Shown here one piece after another: positions 10,208 through 20,993 of a stretch of 64,000 nucleotides of DNA. The DNA lies in NCBI GenBank assembly GCA_020466095.1, contig CM035806.1, forward strand, positions 54,132,916-54,196,915, written 5' to 3'. The notes beneath the pieces were generated by a model. That model saw nothing but the letters and a program-made list of their open reading frames with translations. It was not told the DNA's origin and did not search any database. A program made the translations under genes and the position numbers. Position 1 is the stretch's first letter. Every line of letters starts with the position of its first letter. The DNA comes from Chlorops oryzae. Its lineage: Eukaryota; Arthropoda; Insecta; Diptera; Chloropidae.

Positions 10208-11916
10208 CATACAATACTACAAGCGACACTCTCTAAATTTTTTGAATTTGCTTGTAGGTATGATAAGAATATGCGAGTGCGATAGAGACAGAGAATAGTT
10301 TACATGAGTGCGACTGAAAAAGATAGAGTTTTGTCAACGACTGCTGTGGTGAACAGTTCAACAGCCCTGCAGGAAGTATTGATTAGTTAAGATCTAGCGT
10401 TTTACTAGTTCTAATTCCACCACACTGGTTCTTCTTTATACCCCTGGTTATGTATTACTCTTTACAAAATTAACATTGCGTGTGGGCTAATAAAATTGTA
10501 ACACTTGAACTAACGCATTTTTTTGTGATTTGGGAACCAATTGGGTAAATTGGGTATAGTAAAACACTAGTTCCTTTGAAAGATTATAGACCATATTTTG
10601 TGGTTTTTTGGTTATTTTTGTTCTAAAATTTTTTGAGCCTCCAATACGCAATATTTAAAAGACACCGAATTATTTTTGGTGTGTTTTTATTTACAAAAAT
10701 ATTTGTATATATAAAGATAGATTTTATTTTAGATTTCGGAGCACCAACGCTCTTTGCAACAACTATGTAATGGTCAACTCTATTACTGACACGAAAAACC
10801 ATTTTGCCATGCAATACTAGTCGGAGCTTTATACGAAGCTTTTCCCTTTATGCAAGCTTAAATTTTTTCAATTTTTTCGTTGCAAATATGATTGCAAACG
10901 AATTTATACCTATGCATTCCTTAAGAATAATTGGATGCGCAAATGTTTGAAAGTTCGTTCTGTCGCACCTATTGTACCTCAAGCTTAAAGCTACAATACT
11001 CAAGCGACACTCTCTAAATTTTTTGAATTTGCATGTAGGTATGATAAGAATATGCGAGTGCGATAGAGACAGAGAATAGTTTACATGAGTGCGACTGAAA
11101 AAGATAGAGTTTTGTCAACGACTGCTGTGGTGAACAGTTCAACAGCCCTGCAGGAAGTATGAGTAGTTAAGATCTAGCGTTTTACTAGTTCTAATTCCAC
11201 CAGCACTGGTTCTTCTTTATTCCCCTGGTTATGTATTACTCTTTACAAAATTAACATTGCGTGTGGGCTAAAAATTGTACACTTGAACTAACGCTTTTTT
11301 TGTGATTTGGGAACCAATTGGGTAAATTGGGTATAGTAAAACACTAGTTCCTTTGAAAGATTATAGAACATATTTTGTGGTTTTTTGGTTATTTTTGTTC
11401 TAAATTTTTTTGAGCCTTCAATACGCAATATTTAAAAGACACCGAATTATTTTTGGTGTTTGTTTAATTTACAAAAATATTTGTAATATATTATAAAGAT
11501 AGATTTTATTACTAGATTTCGGAGCACCAACGCTCTTTGCAACAACTATGTAATGGCAACTCTTATTACTGACACGAAAAACCATTTTTCCATGCAATAC
11601 TAGTCGGAGCTTTATACGAAGCTTTACTCCCCTTTGCACTAGTTCTTTTGTTTTGGTGAAAGTACTAGTTGCATCCGGGCAATATACCCCACGCTTCCTA
11701 GAGGGTAATAAGCTTTGAGCTCTGCTGTGTTGAAAGTCAGATTGTAATGTCGATGTGTGAGTTCATCTGTACACAAATCGTGGTGAAAGTCAGTTTATTT
11801 TATGTGAATGTGTTAACTGTGGGCAAAGTCAGATTGTGAATGGGCAAAGTCGGTTTATACAAGCTCCCCTCACCCGTCTTAGTGATTTTGGGAAGTGTCG
11901 CTTGTAGTATTGTATG
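10208..11916. mobile_element. hAT- or P-type element with internal duplication
   Basis: A 1709-bp element with perfect 8-bp target duplications GTGTAAAG (10200-10207, 11917-11924). Its 23-bp perfect terminal inverted repeats begin CATACAATACTACAAGCG. Eight-base duplications are the mark of hAT and P superfamilies. The interior consists of two direct copies of about 640 bp (10208-10850 and 10991-11637) at over 90 percent identity by eye; the second begins with a degenerate copy of the terminal repeat. No transposase frame exists, so it is a non-autonomous derivative. Confidence 0.8.
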
Positions 11917-12029
11917 GTGTAAAGCTAATAGCTTGTTCTCACAGCGTTGTGCTTCGGCTTTCATTCTCGCCATGTAGGACTGTAGGTCTAACTGTCGACG
12001 TCGAAAAGCCTCTGCCGCGATGGGGATAT

Positions 12030-12803
12030 ACACCATTAGGCAGGCATAGGAAATTCAACAAATTGGGGATATTCACCAAAAAGCTACCAACAAAAACCTT
12101 ACGCTGCGCCTCGACGGGCAATAATTATTGCTAGCAATCTGTCAAATTGCTTTGCCAGGTAGAGGCAATATTGCCATGGTGGGATTTTTATGTTATGCCA
12201 TCTTCATATTCAAAATGACGTCGAACAGGCTACTACGCTGCGCACGCGCTCTCGATGCCTTGAAACAACTTTGCGATGAGTGTGACAAAGAAGAAACTCT
12301 CTTATATTTTCTTCTCTGCGATATAGGCAGTTCGCAAATTTTTAATATTTTTTTTATTTTTTTTTATTTCAACGTAGTCCTTTTTAATTTCCTTCGCCAT
12401 TTGAAGCCACGCATTATTTTTTCATATCAGTACATTTATATGATGAGGTTTTAGCCCAAAGAAATTCGAACTATCGGTAAAGATGTATTATCTTATAAAT
12501 ATCGGCGACGCACCAATCCATTTTGACGATATACACACTTTGAAAAATTCATAGAAATGAAATTCGGCTGTCAAATAGCAAAATGACAGCTCATTGCCAA
12601 TCTAAAAGTTGGCAATCGCAGCGAAGCAATATTGCTTGCCATATATTGCCATCTTTTCAAAATGAGCGGTCTCCATTGGCAATATTGCACAAGTTGACAG
12701 ATTGCTAGCAATAATTATGGCCTGTCGAGGCGCCATGTTAGGCAGGAATAGAAATTCAACAAATTCGAGAAATTCACCAGAAAGCTACCAACAACAATAC
12801 GGG
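12030..12803. mobile_element. Inverted-repeat MITE between two direct repeats
   Basis: The core 12109-12730 has inverted ends CCTCGACGGGCAATAATTAT and its counterpart ending CCTGTCGAGG, with further inverted GGCAATATTGCCA blocks inside. It is flanked by two direct copies of a roughly 70-bp sequence (12030-12097 and 12735-12803) sharing AAATTCAACAAATT, TTCACCA and AAAGCTACCAACAA. Minus-strand frames such as AAEAFRRRQLDLQSYMARMK at about 11930-12020 look protein-like but are unassigned. Confidence 0.5.
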
Positions 12804-13508
12804 CAGACAAAAAGTGGCACTATGATGCCACTTGCAAGAAAATGATAAAAGAAACACGGCGTCGGCTCTGTTTTTTATATTGCTTGAAAAGTTCATAATT
12901 GAAACTTTATTAAATATATTACGATATACTTTTGCTTAATGTGCACGAATGTTTTCATTTTGGAATAAATTGAAATACATTTTTGACTACTGCTACGAAT
13001 TTGATTGTATATAGAATTTAGTATTTTTGCTGAAAAAGTGTGATCAAAAAGTTATGTGGACAGGGTAGGACAAAAAAAACCATTTCTATTTCTCCTTAAT
13101 ATTGAGTTTCCTTGATTATTTTTATGTTTTTCAAGCTTTTCATGGCATTTTATGAGTTTGGTAGATATTTTATATGTAATGTACTCGAAAATCTCCCAAA
13201 ATTAAAAATAAAAGTGGCAATGCATTTCACCACAGCAGAGCTAAAGATTACGCTGCCATTGCATGCTTCTCTTTTCCTCATGCTATATGCCTATGTTGAA
13301 GCAGCGTAGCTTTAACACATTGCAGGGATTAGGAAGAAGAAGAGTTAGACCTATAGTCCTATATGGTTAACTATTTGCGAATTATTTTTATTTGCGTATA
13401 GCTGACGCATAAACGTAGTATATTACTACGTTTATACGTACGCCTATGTCGGGAATAAGATTATCGCGAATATCGAATTTTACCGTATAAACGGTCTTAT
13501 TCACGAAT

Positions 13509-14190
13509 TAGGGTGACCAAACGTCCTTTTTTAAAAGGACATGTCCCTTTTTTTTGGCGATTTGGGGAAAGTAATTAATCGGCCTTTGATTGTCCTTTAT
13601 TTTATTCATTTTTCTGGTGATATTAATAAACCCCGTTCGAGTGTATATAACTTATTACTAATAAGTACATACTAGGGTGTCCGAAATTTTTTTTTTTTGG
13701 AAATATTAAAATGTCCACACGAAATTCGAAAGATAATTGTCAAAAAATATTTTGAGCATTTTTTCAGATTTTTTGAAGGACGTTTAGAGGTCGCGCAAAT
13801 GAATTTTATGGGGAAACCTCCACTTTTGAGGGAAGGATTGTAATTTATACCTCAAATCGATGCCTAAGTGTAAAATTTTATTGTGAAATGTAATCAGGTC
13901 CAAAGATAATGAATTGAGCTTTATTTTGGGTCGTACAGAAGGGGGCTTAAAATCGTTTTTCAGGATTGAAATGAAGTTTTTTTGAAAAACCAAAAAAAAA
14001 AAATAATAAAACTCGTTTTAAATGTAAAATCTGAGTATGCAGATTAAAGCAAAATTAATAAAATGTTCATTTACCTTTTATTTTGACGAAGCTATGCTAA
14101 TTTAAAATTTGTGCTCACCTGTGTGTGCGCGATTTTTGGTTTTCGATTTATAGTGTCCTTTATTTAACCGAAGGCAATTTGGTCACCCTA
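13509..14190. mobile_element. hAT-like MITE with TAGGGTGACC ends
   Basis: A 682-bp element whose ends TAGGGTGACCAAACGTCC and AATTTGGTCACCCTA are inverted repeats, flanked by CACGAAT at 13502-13508 and 14191-14197. TAGGGTGACCA termini are common in insect hAT-like elements; the visible duplication is 7 bp rather than the usual 8. No coding capacity is seen. Confidence 0.65.
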
Positions 14191-15146
14191 CACGAATAGC
14201 TAATTCACGAAGATTATTTGTGAATAGTGAGACTATTCGCGATAAACATGAAAGGTGATGCCACATTTTTCGCTGATTTCTCTCTTTTTTACGATCAGGC
14301 AGCGCTTTTGTTTAATTTGAGTTCAAAAATTTAACAAATAAGATGGAGAACGGAAAGGAAACCAAACCCTGCATACGGATAGTACTTAAATCAGAGTGAC
14401 ATTTTTTCACTTTTCAAAAACTAATTGGGAAAAGCGTTCCTGATGCTATGAAATCATATGTTTTTCCTGTGTGCTACCATTTCATTTCCTTTTGGCAGTC
14501 AGGTAGCGCTAAGACCAACTAATGTCGGTTGCCGTATAAACGGTGACTTCACTATTCGCGATATTCTTAGACGGTCTTTACACTATGCGTGTTCACCCTG
14601 GGTGAGCACGCAACGGGAACGAGCTTTTGGACAAGCGGAATAGAGAAGTCAGCAGGGTAGACAAACACGCTAGAGCAGCTAAGCTCAGGGGTGATTTTGA
14701 CATTTTGCTTTGATTGTTTTCGTTATTTTGACATTTGTTTTCATATTGTTTTTCTTGTTTTCAAATTCGGAACGCCGAAGAAGAATTTAAAATATCGGTT
14801 ACGAAAGAAAAAGTTTAAATTTTGTGAAGAAATTAAATAATATAGGTATATTGTCATATAAAATAAAATAGTTACTCAACGCTTCTGCTCTATTTTAGTG
14901 AAATAGATCCAATTTTAAGTTAATTAATTTCAAGTTTATGAGTAAATTGAAGAAATCAGGCAGATTCTTTTTGCTTTTGTTTAGAACATTGCAAATAACA
15001 TAAAAATATTTTTAAAAAACTTACCTTTGTTATCTCTAAGGAATATAACTAATGAATTATTTTTCATTGTCTGGAAAACATGAAATGTTATCAAAACAGA
15101 TCAGAAGAGTTGAGGGTTTCAAATTTAATTTACCGATTTGTAGAAA

Positions 15147-15314
15147 ATGTGGACCAAGGAGCTGATAGAGGACCTTATTGAAAAATATCAAGGGTATAAG
15201 GTCCTATACAACACGCGCCATCCAGATTACCAGAATCGGGTCAAACGTTCGGATGCACTCTTTGAAATATACACATTTATGAAAGAAAAAAGTGAAAAAG
15301 TGATTCACCAGTAG
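15147..15314 (+). CDS. MADF (Myb/SANT-like) domain fragment of Harbinger accessory protein
   Basis: A 55-residue frame, MWTKELIEDLIEKY through RHPDYQNRVKRSDALFEIY, matches the MADF pattern: an early Trp, the Leu-Ile helix, then HPDYxNrxxR and a hydrophobic EI. Harbinger elements carry such a DNA-binding partner of the transposase. A normal MADF protein is longer, so this is truncated or continues through an unseen splice. Confidence 0.55.
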   Translation: MWTKELIEDLIEKYQGYKVLYNTRHPDYQNRVKRSDALFEIYTFMKEKSEKVIHQ

Positions 15315-15456
15315 CAAGGTAGCGAAGGGTAGCAGCTAACTTCTCCGCTGGCGCTATTGATTGCCTCATACGAGTGTCATTCTTTTTTATGTCTGCGTCG
15401 ATAGCCGCCAGAATATAGTTGAATGTTTTTTCATGCATTCGCATATATTGAAAAAA

Positions 15457-15702
15457 TTAGGTGCTGTCAATGGACAGCTCCTGTGTCAACAAGTTAAATG
15501 AACCCTTTTCCATTCTATCTTGTCGCCATTGCTTCACCCACTCGGTTATTTTCCTTTTATTCGGCAAATTATTTGCACTTTCACAGCACTCCAATAAGCC
15601 ATGAACTATTTTCAAATCTTCTTTTCCAAAATTTGGAGCTGCAATTAAGTCTTGCGCCATATCAAGAAGATATTCAATTATTTCATCTTTATTATTATTC
15701 AT
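15457..15702 (-). CDS. Unrecognised 81-codon frame inside the Harbinger element
   Basis: Begins MNNNKDEIIEYLLDMAQDL and contains KRKITEWVKQWRQDRME. The composition is helical and charged, unlike random AT-rich translation, but no family is recognised. It lies on the opposite strand to the MADF-like frame, as expected if the element's two genes are oppositely oriented. Confidence 0.35.
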   Translation of the reverse strand: MNNNKDEIIEYLLDMAQDLIAAPNFGKEDLKIVHGLLECCESANNLPNKRKITEWVKQWRQDRMEKGSFNLLTQELSIDST

Positions 15703-16064
15703 TTTATTCTTCTTATCAATTTGTCGATGAAATATATGTAATATTATTCAAACTGTCGAGGATGTTTATGTTGTGAATAAGCGATGAAAACGATAGGCCG
15801 CTTAAATGTCTAAAAAAACGACAAGCAGCAACGCAGGGTGAAAATCATCGTCTAAATGCTCTGCGCGTTTCGTAGGAGTTTTAAAAGGGAATTCGAAAAA
15901 ACGCAAGGGTGAACACGCATAATGTAAAGACAGTCTTATTCGTGAATAAGGTTTAACGTATAAACGTAGTAATAGCTTGCGATGAGCAAATTCAAATGCT
16001 AAATTCGCTTATAGTGTAAATACCCGCTAACTAACCGATCTGGCAGCACTGAGCTCTGCTTAAA

Positions 16065-18285
16065 ATGGAAAAGTTAGTAACGATAAATAAACAAATTAAA
16101 CGAAAATCACGTGCAGAATGGGAATGTTTGGATAAAACTGAGTTAATAGACCACATTTTAAAACTGGAGGCACATAACTTACAACTTAAAAACTTACTGC
16201 AAAAGAAATTAAGTGATTCGGCAAAAATTTCGCAACATTTTGAGGCTAAATGTGAAGGGAAAAAAACGTCCAAAGGAGTATTTGATTTTAGCAAGTATGT
16301 AACATTATTATGACGATTTATTAGAAAATATATAAAATACATATAATTGATAGAACTCACAAACGGCATGTACTATTGAAAATTCTTTATTTCGGTTGGG
16401 ACTACCAAGGATTTGCTTGCCAGGAAGACTCCAATAATACTGTTGGTAGGAATTAATAATCATGAAATAGTAGTAAGTGTTAAAGCGATATATTTTTTCG
16501 CCGCAGAGTTTCATCTTTTTGAGGCTTTAACTCGGACGTGCCTTATTGAATCACGCGCCAATTCGAACTATCAAAGATGCGGACGAACAGATAAAGGTGT
16601 TAGCGCATTTTGTCAAGTCATATCCATTGATCTTCGCAGTAAGTTTCCAACGGAGGAACAGTTCATTGCGAGTTCCTTGGAAACCGAAATTGACTACTGT
16701 GGTGTGCTTAATCGGGTATTGCCACAAAATATACAATGCATTGCTTGGATGCCTTTGAGAACGACTGACTACAGTGCTCGGTTTGATTGTGATTCTCGAA
16801 CATACCGATATTATTTTCCACGGGGATCACTCAACATCGGTGTGGGTATTACTTTATGTTTTCGACAGGTAAAACACTTCAATGACTAACATTCTTTTTA
16901 GGCGATGCAGGATGCTTGCAAACTGCTGCAACGACATGCTGACTTTCGAAATTTCTGCAAGATGGATGTACAAAATGGTGTAACGAATTTTGTGCGAAAT
17001 GTGCAAAAAGCAACGATCAACTCTTGCGAAAAGGAAAGCGAGGGGACAACTGGTACAATAGTTTTCAAAATTTATAAACAGCCTCTCTCTTTCCTTATGA
17101 TATATACAGCCCTATTCGAAATGAATATTCCCCGGGAGTTTTTCCCCCAGAAATTTTTATCCGCGGAAAAAGGGAGGTTTCTAAGCGTCAATAAAATAAC
17201 AAATGTGATGACCTTTTCTTAAAAATGTTTATAATATTTGGTTCGTAAAAATTCGTTTCGCCAGTGTGCTTAGAAAGATTTTTTTTTCATATCCGCATGG
17301 AAAAACTCCCGGGGAATATTAAGAATCGGGCTAAAATTCTTTTAAAATGAATAATAATATTTGTGTTGAACTTTTGAATGTTCTGAAATGCTGATAACAT
17401 GATTCTTAAATATGAATCCAGCTTCTTCAGTTCATTATTGGTGCTTACGTTGGTATTGATGATAATTTTAATTTGCTTTTCCACAGATTACTCAATGTTT
17501 TATCTGGAGATAAAAGCAAACGCATTCCTTTTCCATCAAATACGTTGTATAATGACGATATTATTTCTAATAGGCCAAGGAAAAGAAGACTTAAATATCA
17601 TTAATGAATTGCTGGACATCGAGAAGAATCCATGGTGAGAATCAATTCTTTTAAAAATAGAAAAAATCATATTATTAATAAGCATTTCCAGTAAGCCGCA
17701 ATATAGCCCGGCATCGGGAGTACCATTAAATCTGTTTCACTGCGAGTTTAAAAGCGTAAATGAAGAATCGCAAAATAAAGATCTTCAAATGTATGATTGG
17801 AAATTCAACCAGGACGTACTATTTAAACTCATAAAAGACTTACAAAGCCAATGGACATTAAGCTCCGTCAAGTGGGTTGACTATCTTCTTCAATTTAGGC
17901 GAATTCATTTGATATTTGAAATTTTCATTGCAGAACAACCATGATTCGTGATGTTGTCGATCATTTGACAAAATATTTAGAGCAATTCGAAACCAGTGCG
18001 CCACAAGCCCAAGTGTATGTTCTCCAGGATACAAAAGAACCAAGGCAATATCAAAAACTTTTGTGTCGAAAACGATGCGGTATATTTAATTTAAATTATT
18101 TTATAGGAATTTATCAGCGGATACTTTAATTAGATAGGGTATTAAAACATTGTTTTCTTTTTTCTTCTGCAGAAAGTCTCGAAAATCGAATTGAACATTT
18201 TGTTAAAAAGCAACGATTAATCGCCAATAGCAGCACGGAAAAATTAACAAAGTTAAATACTTCACCCGATGCACCTGTAAGGTAA
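16065..18285 (+). CDS. PUS3: tRNA pseudouridine(38/39) synthase PUS3 (Deg1 type)
   Basis: TruA-family enzyme that isomerises U38/U39 in the tRNA anticodon arm. Eight exons join in frame: 16065-16294, 16354-16445, 16507-16841, 16902-17052, 17487-17634, 17692-17871, 17934-18079 and 18173-18285, giving 464 residues. Exon 1 encodes a short coiled-coil-like lead. The core starts at HKRHVLLKILYFGWDYQGFA; the catalytic Asp is D136 in CGRTDKGVSAF; HADFRNFCKMDVQNGVTNF and ANAFLFHQIRCIM are further family blocks. The tail is basic. All seven introns have GT-AG ends and matching phases; the donor after exon 3 (GTGGGT) is the weakest. Intron 4 contains a 225-bp MITE. The gene appears intact. Confidence 0.93.
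17108..17332. mobile_element. AGCCC-ended MITE, copy 1 (PUS3 intron 4)
   Basis: Ends AGCCCTATTCGAAATGAATA and the inverted TTAAGAATCGGGCT, each next to a TTCCCCGGGAGTTTTTCC block. The same family recurs at 40081-40308 and 63466-63859. Confidence 0.75.
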
Positions 18286-18447
18286 TAAATGAAGCTTACT
18301 TGAAGTGTTTTTGAATTATGCAAAAAGTAAATGAACTGAAATCTGAGTTTTCGAAAAGTTGCAATTTAGAAGAAAAATGGTGTAAGTTTTATCGCTGCAT
18401 TACCTGAATACTCTTTTTTTTTTTACCTTAAAGCATAAATAATTCAC

Positions 18448-18473
<26 letters not shown>

Positions 18474-18478
<5 letters not shown>

Positions 18479-18970
18479 TGTTATAGTCGGGCGAGTCTGA
18501 CAATACAATACCCGACACAGACCAGTTTGTTTGAACATTTGTCGAAACCGGTTCCAAGACCACTAATTAAGACAAGGTATTTTGAAGATTTTAAAAGAAA
18601 TTTAGGGCCTCATATTGTGATAAAAAAATAAAATTTCTATGAAAACCGCCCTCTTGCCACGCCCATTTTTCACATTTAAGGAAATTTAGTCGGAGGTTTA
18701 AGTATATGCTCTAAATTTCATTGACATACCTCGAAAAACTCCGATTTTTTGGGAGTTTTGCGATTTTTCTAACAGCATTGGTACCCTTAAAAATAGTCCG
18801 ATCTGATCCATTCTTGTTCTTACTCATATCTCCGTCAATACGCATATCGAATTTCGTCAGTATAGCTCAACTCTTTCGACAAGAAATCTATATACAGGCA
18901 GACACACGAACGAATCACTAACTAAATTTTTTTTGCACGGGCCAGTATGGCATCGTAACGTTTTACAATA
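18474..18970 (+). mobile_element. DINE-like repeat, forward copy
   Basis: Starts AAGGGTGTTATAGTCGGGCG then AGTCTGACAATACAATACCC, directly after a run of A (18449-18471). It contains the TTGCCACGCCCATTTTTCAC box typical of DINE/INE-1 repeats. The starting segment reappears in the opposite orientation at 25443-25485. Confidence 0.55.
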
Positions 18971-19819
18971 CCCCCCCTCCCTCCTAATGGCGTTACGCAA
19001 TACATGAACGCTCTCAAACATACGTACAGTACTGACGGGTCTCCTCGCATTCTATTGATTAAGCTGTGTTTACATTTAAAAATAATTATGCAATGCTAAC
19101 CATGCCATTTGTCCTTTTTTTCGGCATGCAAAATTCTATCCCGTGAACGAGCTAAAAATCCTTTTTTTTAGTTTTAATAGTCCTTTTTTCACCTTTTAAA
19201 AACCTTCTTTCTCCTTTTTCTTAAACAAAACACTAATCCCTCTAAACATTCAGTGGTAAAAAACGAAAAGGTCACTGCGCAGTAAAGATTAATACATGTA
19301 AACGATGACAGCACTGACTATGGTGTACTCGTATCGCTCATTTGTGTATCGATACGTCAATATAGTTGAAATAAAGAACAATGAGGTTTTGAACGGAACC
19401 ACTTAGGCGGTTGAATATTCTTCCATGGGCAATTTTGATGCGAGCTCCGACATGGAAGTATATTAACTAACTGCTAACACTGGATAGGCTTGGATTGTTT
19501 GATGCAAATGGAAATGCCTCAAAAATACATGCACAATACGGAAGTGTTCAAATGTACTGCTGCCATGAAAAAATTAGAAAGTGGAGAGACGAAATTGTTT
19601 CAATTTCGGATCGTTGGATAGAAATATTTAATAACACCGGAATTCAAAATTGAAATTTGATTTTCCCCTTTTGAGTTGCAGTGGTGTTTCTATTAGCTTT
19701 TTGTGCTGAAAGATTGAAAAATATCAAAATACTTCTATCACGTCAGAGTTTCGAGAAAATCGCGTAAGAAATTTTTACTACCATTGCATTTTTAAAACTC
19801 TTTTTTTTTTTCAAATACA
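18971..19819. other. Non-coding stretch, no gene recognised
   Basis: Contains a TACCCCCCCTCCCTCCTAATGG tract split into C-rich blocks and several T runs, with no sustained reading frame or inverted repeat that I could define. Confidence 0.4.
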
Positions 19820-19990
19820 AGGGTATTCACAAAGGCGTCGGAAAATAGGAATGTCGGAAAATCGGAATATTTTAACTGCTTAAAAAGTTGTGCAAGATAC
19901 AAAAAAAAAAGGTTTAAAAATTTTTAAGAAGTCGCAATATTCCGATTTTCCGACTTTCCAACGTTTTTAACACGCCTTTGTGAATACCCC
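19820..19990. mobile_element. GGGTATTCACAAAGG MITE, copy 1
   Basis: About 170 bp with inverted ends AGGGTATTCACAAAGGCGTC and CGCCTTTGTGAATACCCC and inner GGAAAATCGGAA/TTCCGATTTTCC arms, so nearly the whole element folds back. A second copy lies at 43813-43982. Confidence 0.75.
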
Positions 19991-20060
19991 TATGATTTAA
20001 AATATTTCAAAATTTTTAAAACTTTTGTGTACTTAAAACATCATTCTTTAATATGACATC

Positions 20061-20982
20061 AAGGTGTATTTAATAAGGTGATAGCAGTTCAACAAAAAAA
20101 ACAACTCTACAAAAACAACAGGGAAGATTTTGTTGTGGCGAGTACGTCCAAATGTCAAATATGTTGTTGTGAATACAGAAATTGTAATATCAACTAAAGA
20201 ATACAAAAACAAATTTTGAGAAAAGAAAAAAAATTTGTGACATTTAAATCGGAAAATAATAAAATAAGAAGAAGACATATGGGGCATTTCACGTCAAGTG
20301 TACCCGCTCAAAAATCTTCATGCCTGGGATTTCGATGAAACTTGGTGGAAATGTTGCGCTATGAGAGTACATGAATTGTGCAAAAGGAGGAGGGAAATAT
20401 TGACCGGGTGCCTAGATACAGGGTGTTAAACTTTCGGTCCTTTTTGTATTCAAAAAATTCTACGTCTCGCAAATTGGGAAATGAAAAAAATGTGATAAAG
20501 GATTTTTATAGATTTTTGTCTGCTCTTTCCGAAAAAAAAATATTACAATTCCCAGAAATTATTATTGATGCACAAAAAAAACGGTTTTTATTTTTATAAG
20601 CAATTTTTCGCCGAATGCGACATTTTTAATATTTTTTAAAATAATTTTAAACGAAAGCTGAACTTTTTTTCTATAAAATGACATCTTAAAAGGATGAGGA
20701 TCTCCAAAACTAACGACTCAATGGAGGTGTAGAACCCAGCGCGACCCACGCGCAAGCACGAGAACGTTTCACTTTGATCAAAGACAAAGTTCACACCACA
20801 GTGAATAGGTCTGGCACCCGGTCAATATTTTTCCTCCTCCTTTTGCACAATTCATGTACTCTCATAGCGCAACATTTCCACAAAGTTTCATCGAAATCCC
20901 AGGCATGAAGATTTTTGAGCGGGTACACTTGACGTGAAATGCCCCATATGTGCTACTGCTACCACCTTATTAAATACACCTT
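20061..20982. mobile_element. AAGGTGTATTTAATAAGGTG element, copy 1
   Basis: The ends AAGGTGTATTTAATAAGGTG and CACCTTATTAAATACACCTT are perfect inverted repeats, flanked by an 11-bp direct repeat AATATGACATC (20050-20060, 20983-20993). The interior is split at ...GACATAT/ATATGTGC... by the palindromic element 20281-20945. A second, 5'-truncated copy lies at 41757-42203. Confidence 0.75.
20281..20945. mobile_element. Foldback element with ~132-bp inverted arms
   Basis: Left arm 20281-20412, starting GGGGCATTTCACGTCAAGTG, is mirrored almost perfectly by the right arm 20813-20945, ending CACTTGACGTGAAATGCCCC. The ATAT motif of the host repeat occurs on both sides, consistent with a 4-bp duplication. 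A 73-codon frame in the spacer has no recognisable product. Confidence 0.75.
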
Positions 20983-20993
20983 AATATGACATC

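Larger units (their letters stand above)
14570..15935. mobile_element. PIF/Harbinger element with TTA duplication
   Basis: A 1366-bp element flanked by TTA (14567-14569, 15936-15938). The ends GACGGTCTTTACACTATGCG and CGCATAATGTAAAGACAGTC are inverted, and the match continues inward through GTGTTCACCCT. A 3-bp TWA duplication and a MADF/Myb-like second reading frame are hallmarks of PIF/Harbinger. The nuclease frame is absent, so the element is probably a deletion derivative. Confidence 0.75.
13422..15973. mobile_element. Probable outer inverted-repeat element hosting two transposons
   Basis: ATTACTACGTTTATACGT at 13422 is mirrored by ACGTATAAACGTAGTAAT ending at 15973. Shorter CCGTATAAACGG and TATTCGCGAT motifs recur inside. 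It contains the two elements at 13509-14190 and 14570-15935. The exact outer boundary and target duplication are uncertain. Confidence 0.45.

Noticed and set aside
16902..17222. PUS3 exon 4 reading through to a stop at 17222
   Set aside because: The frame enters a MITE at 17108. The donor at 17053 (CTG then GTACAA) joins in phase to the conserved exon at 17487.
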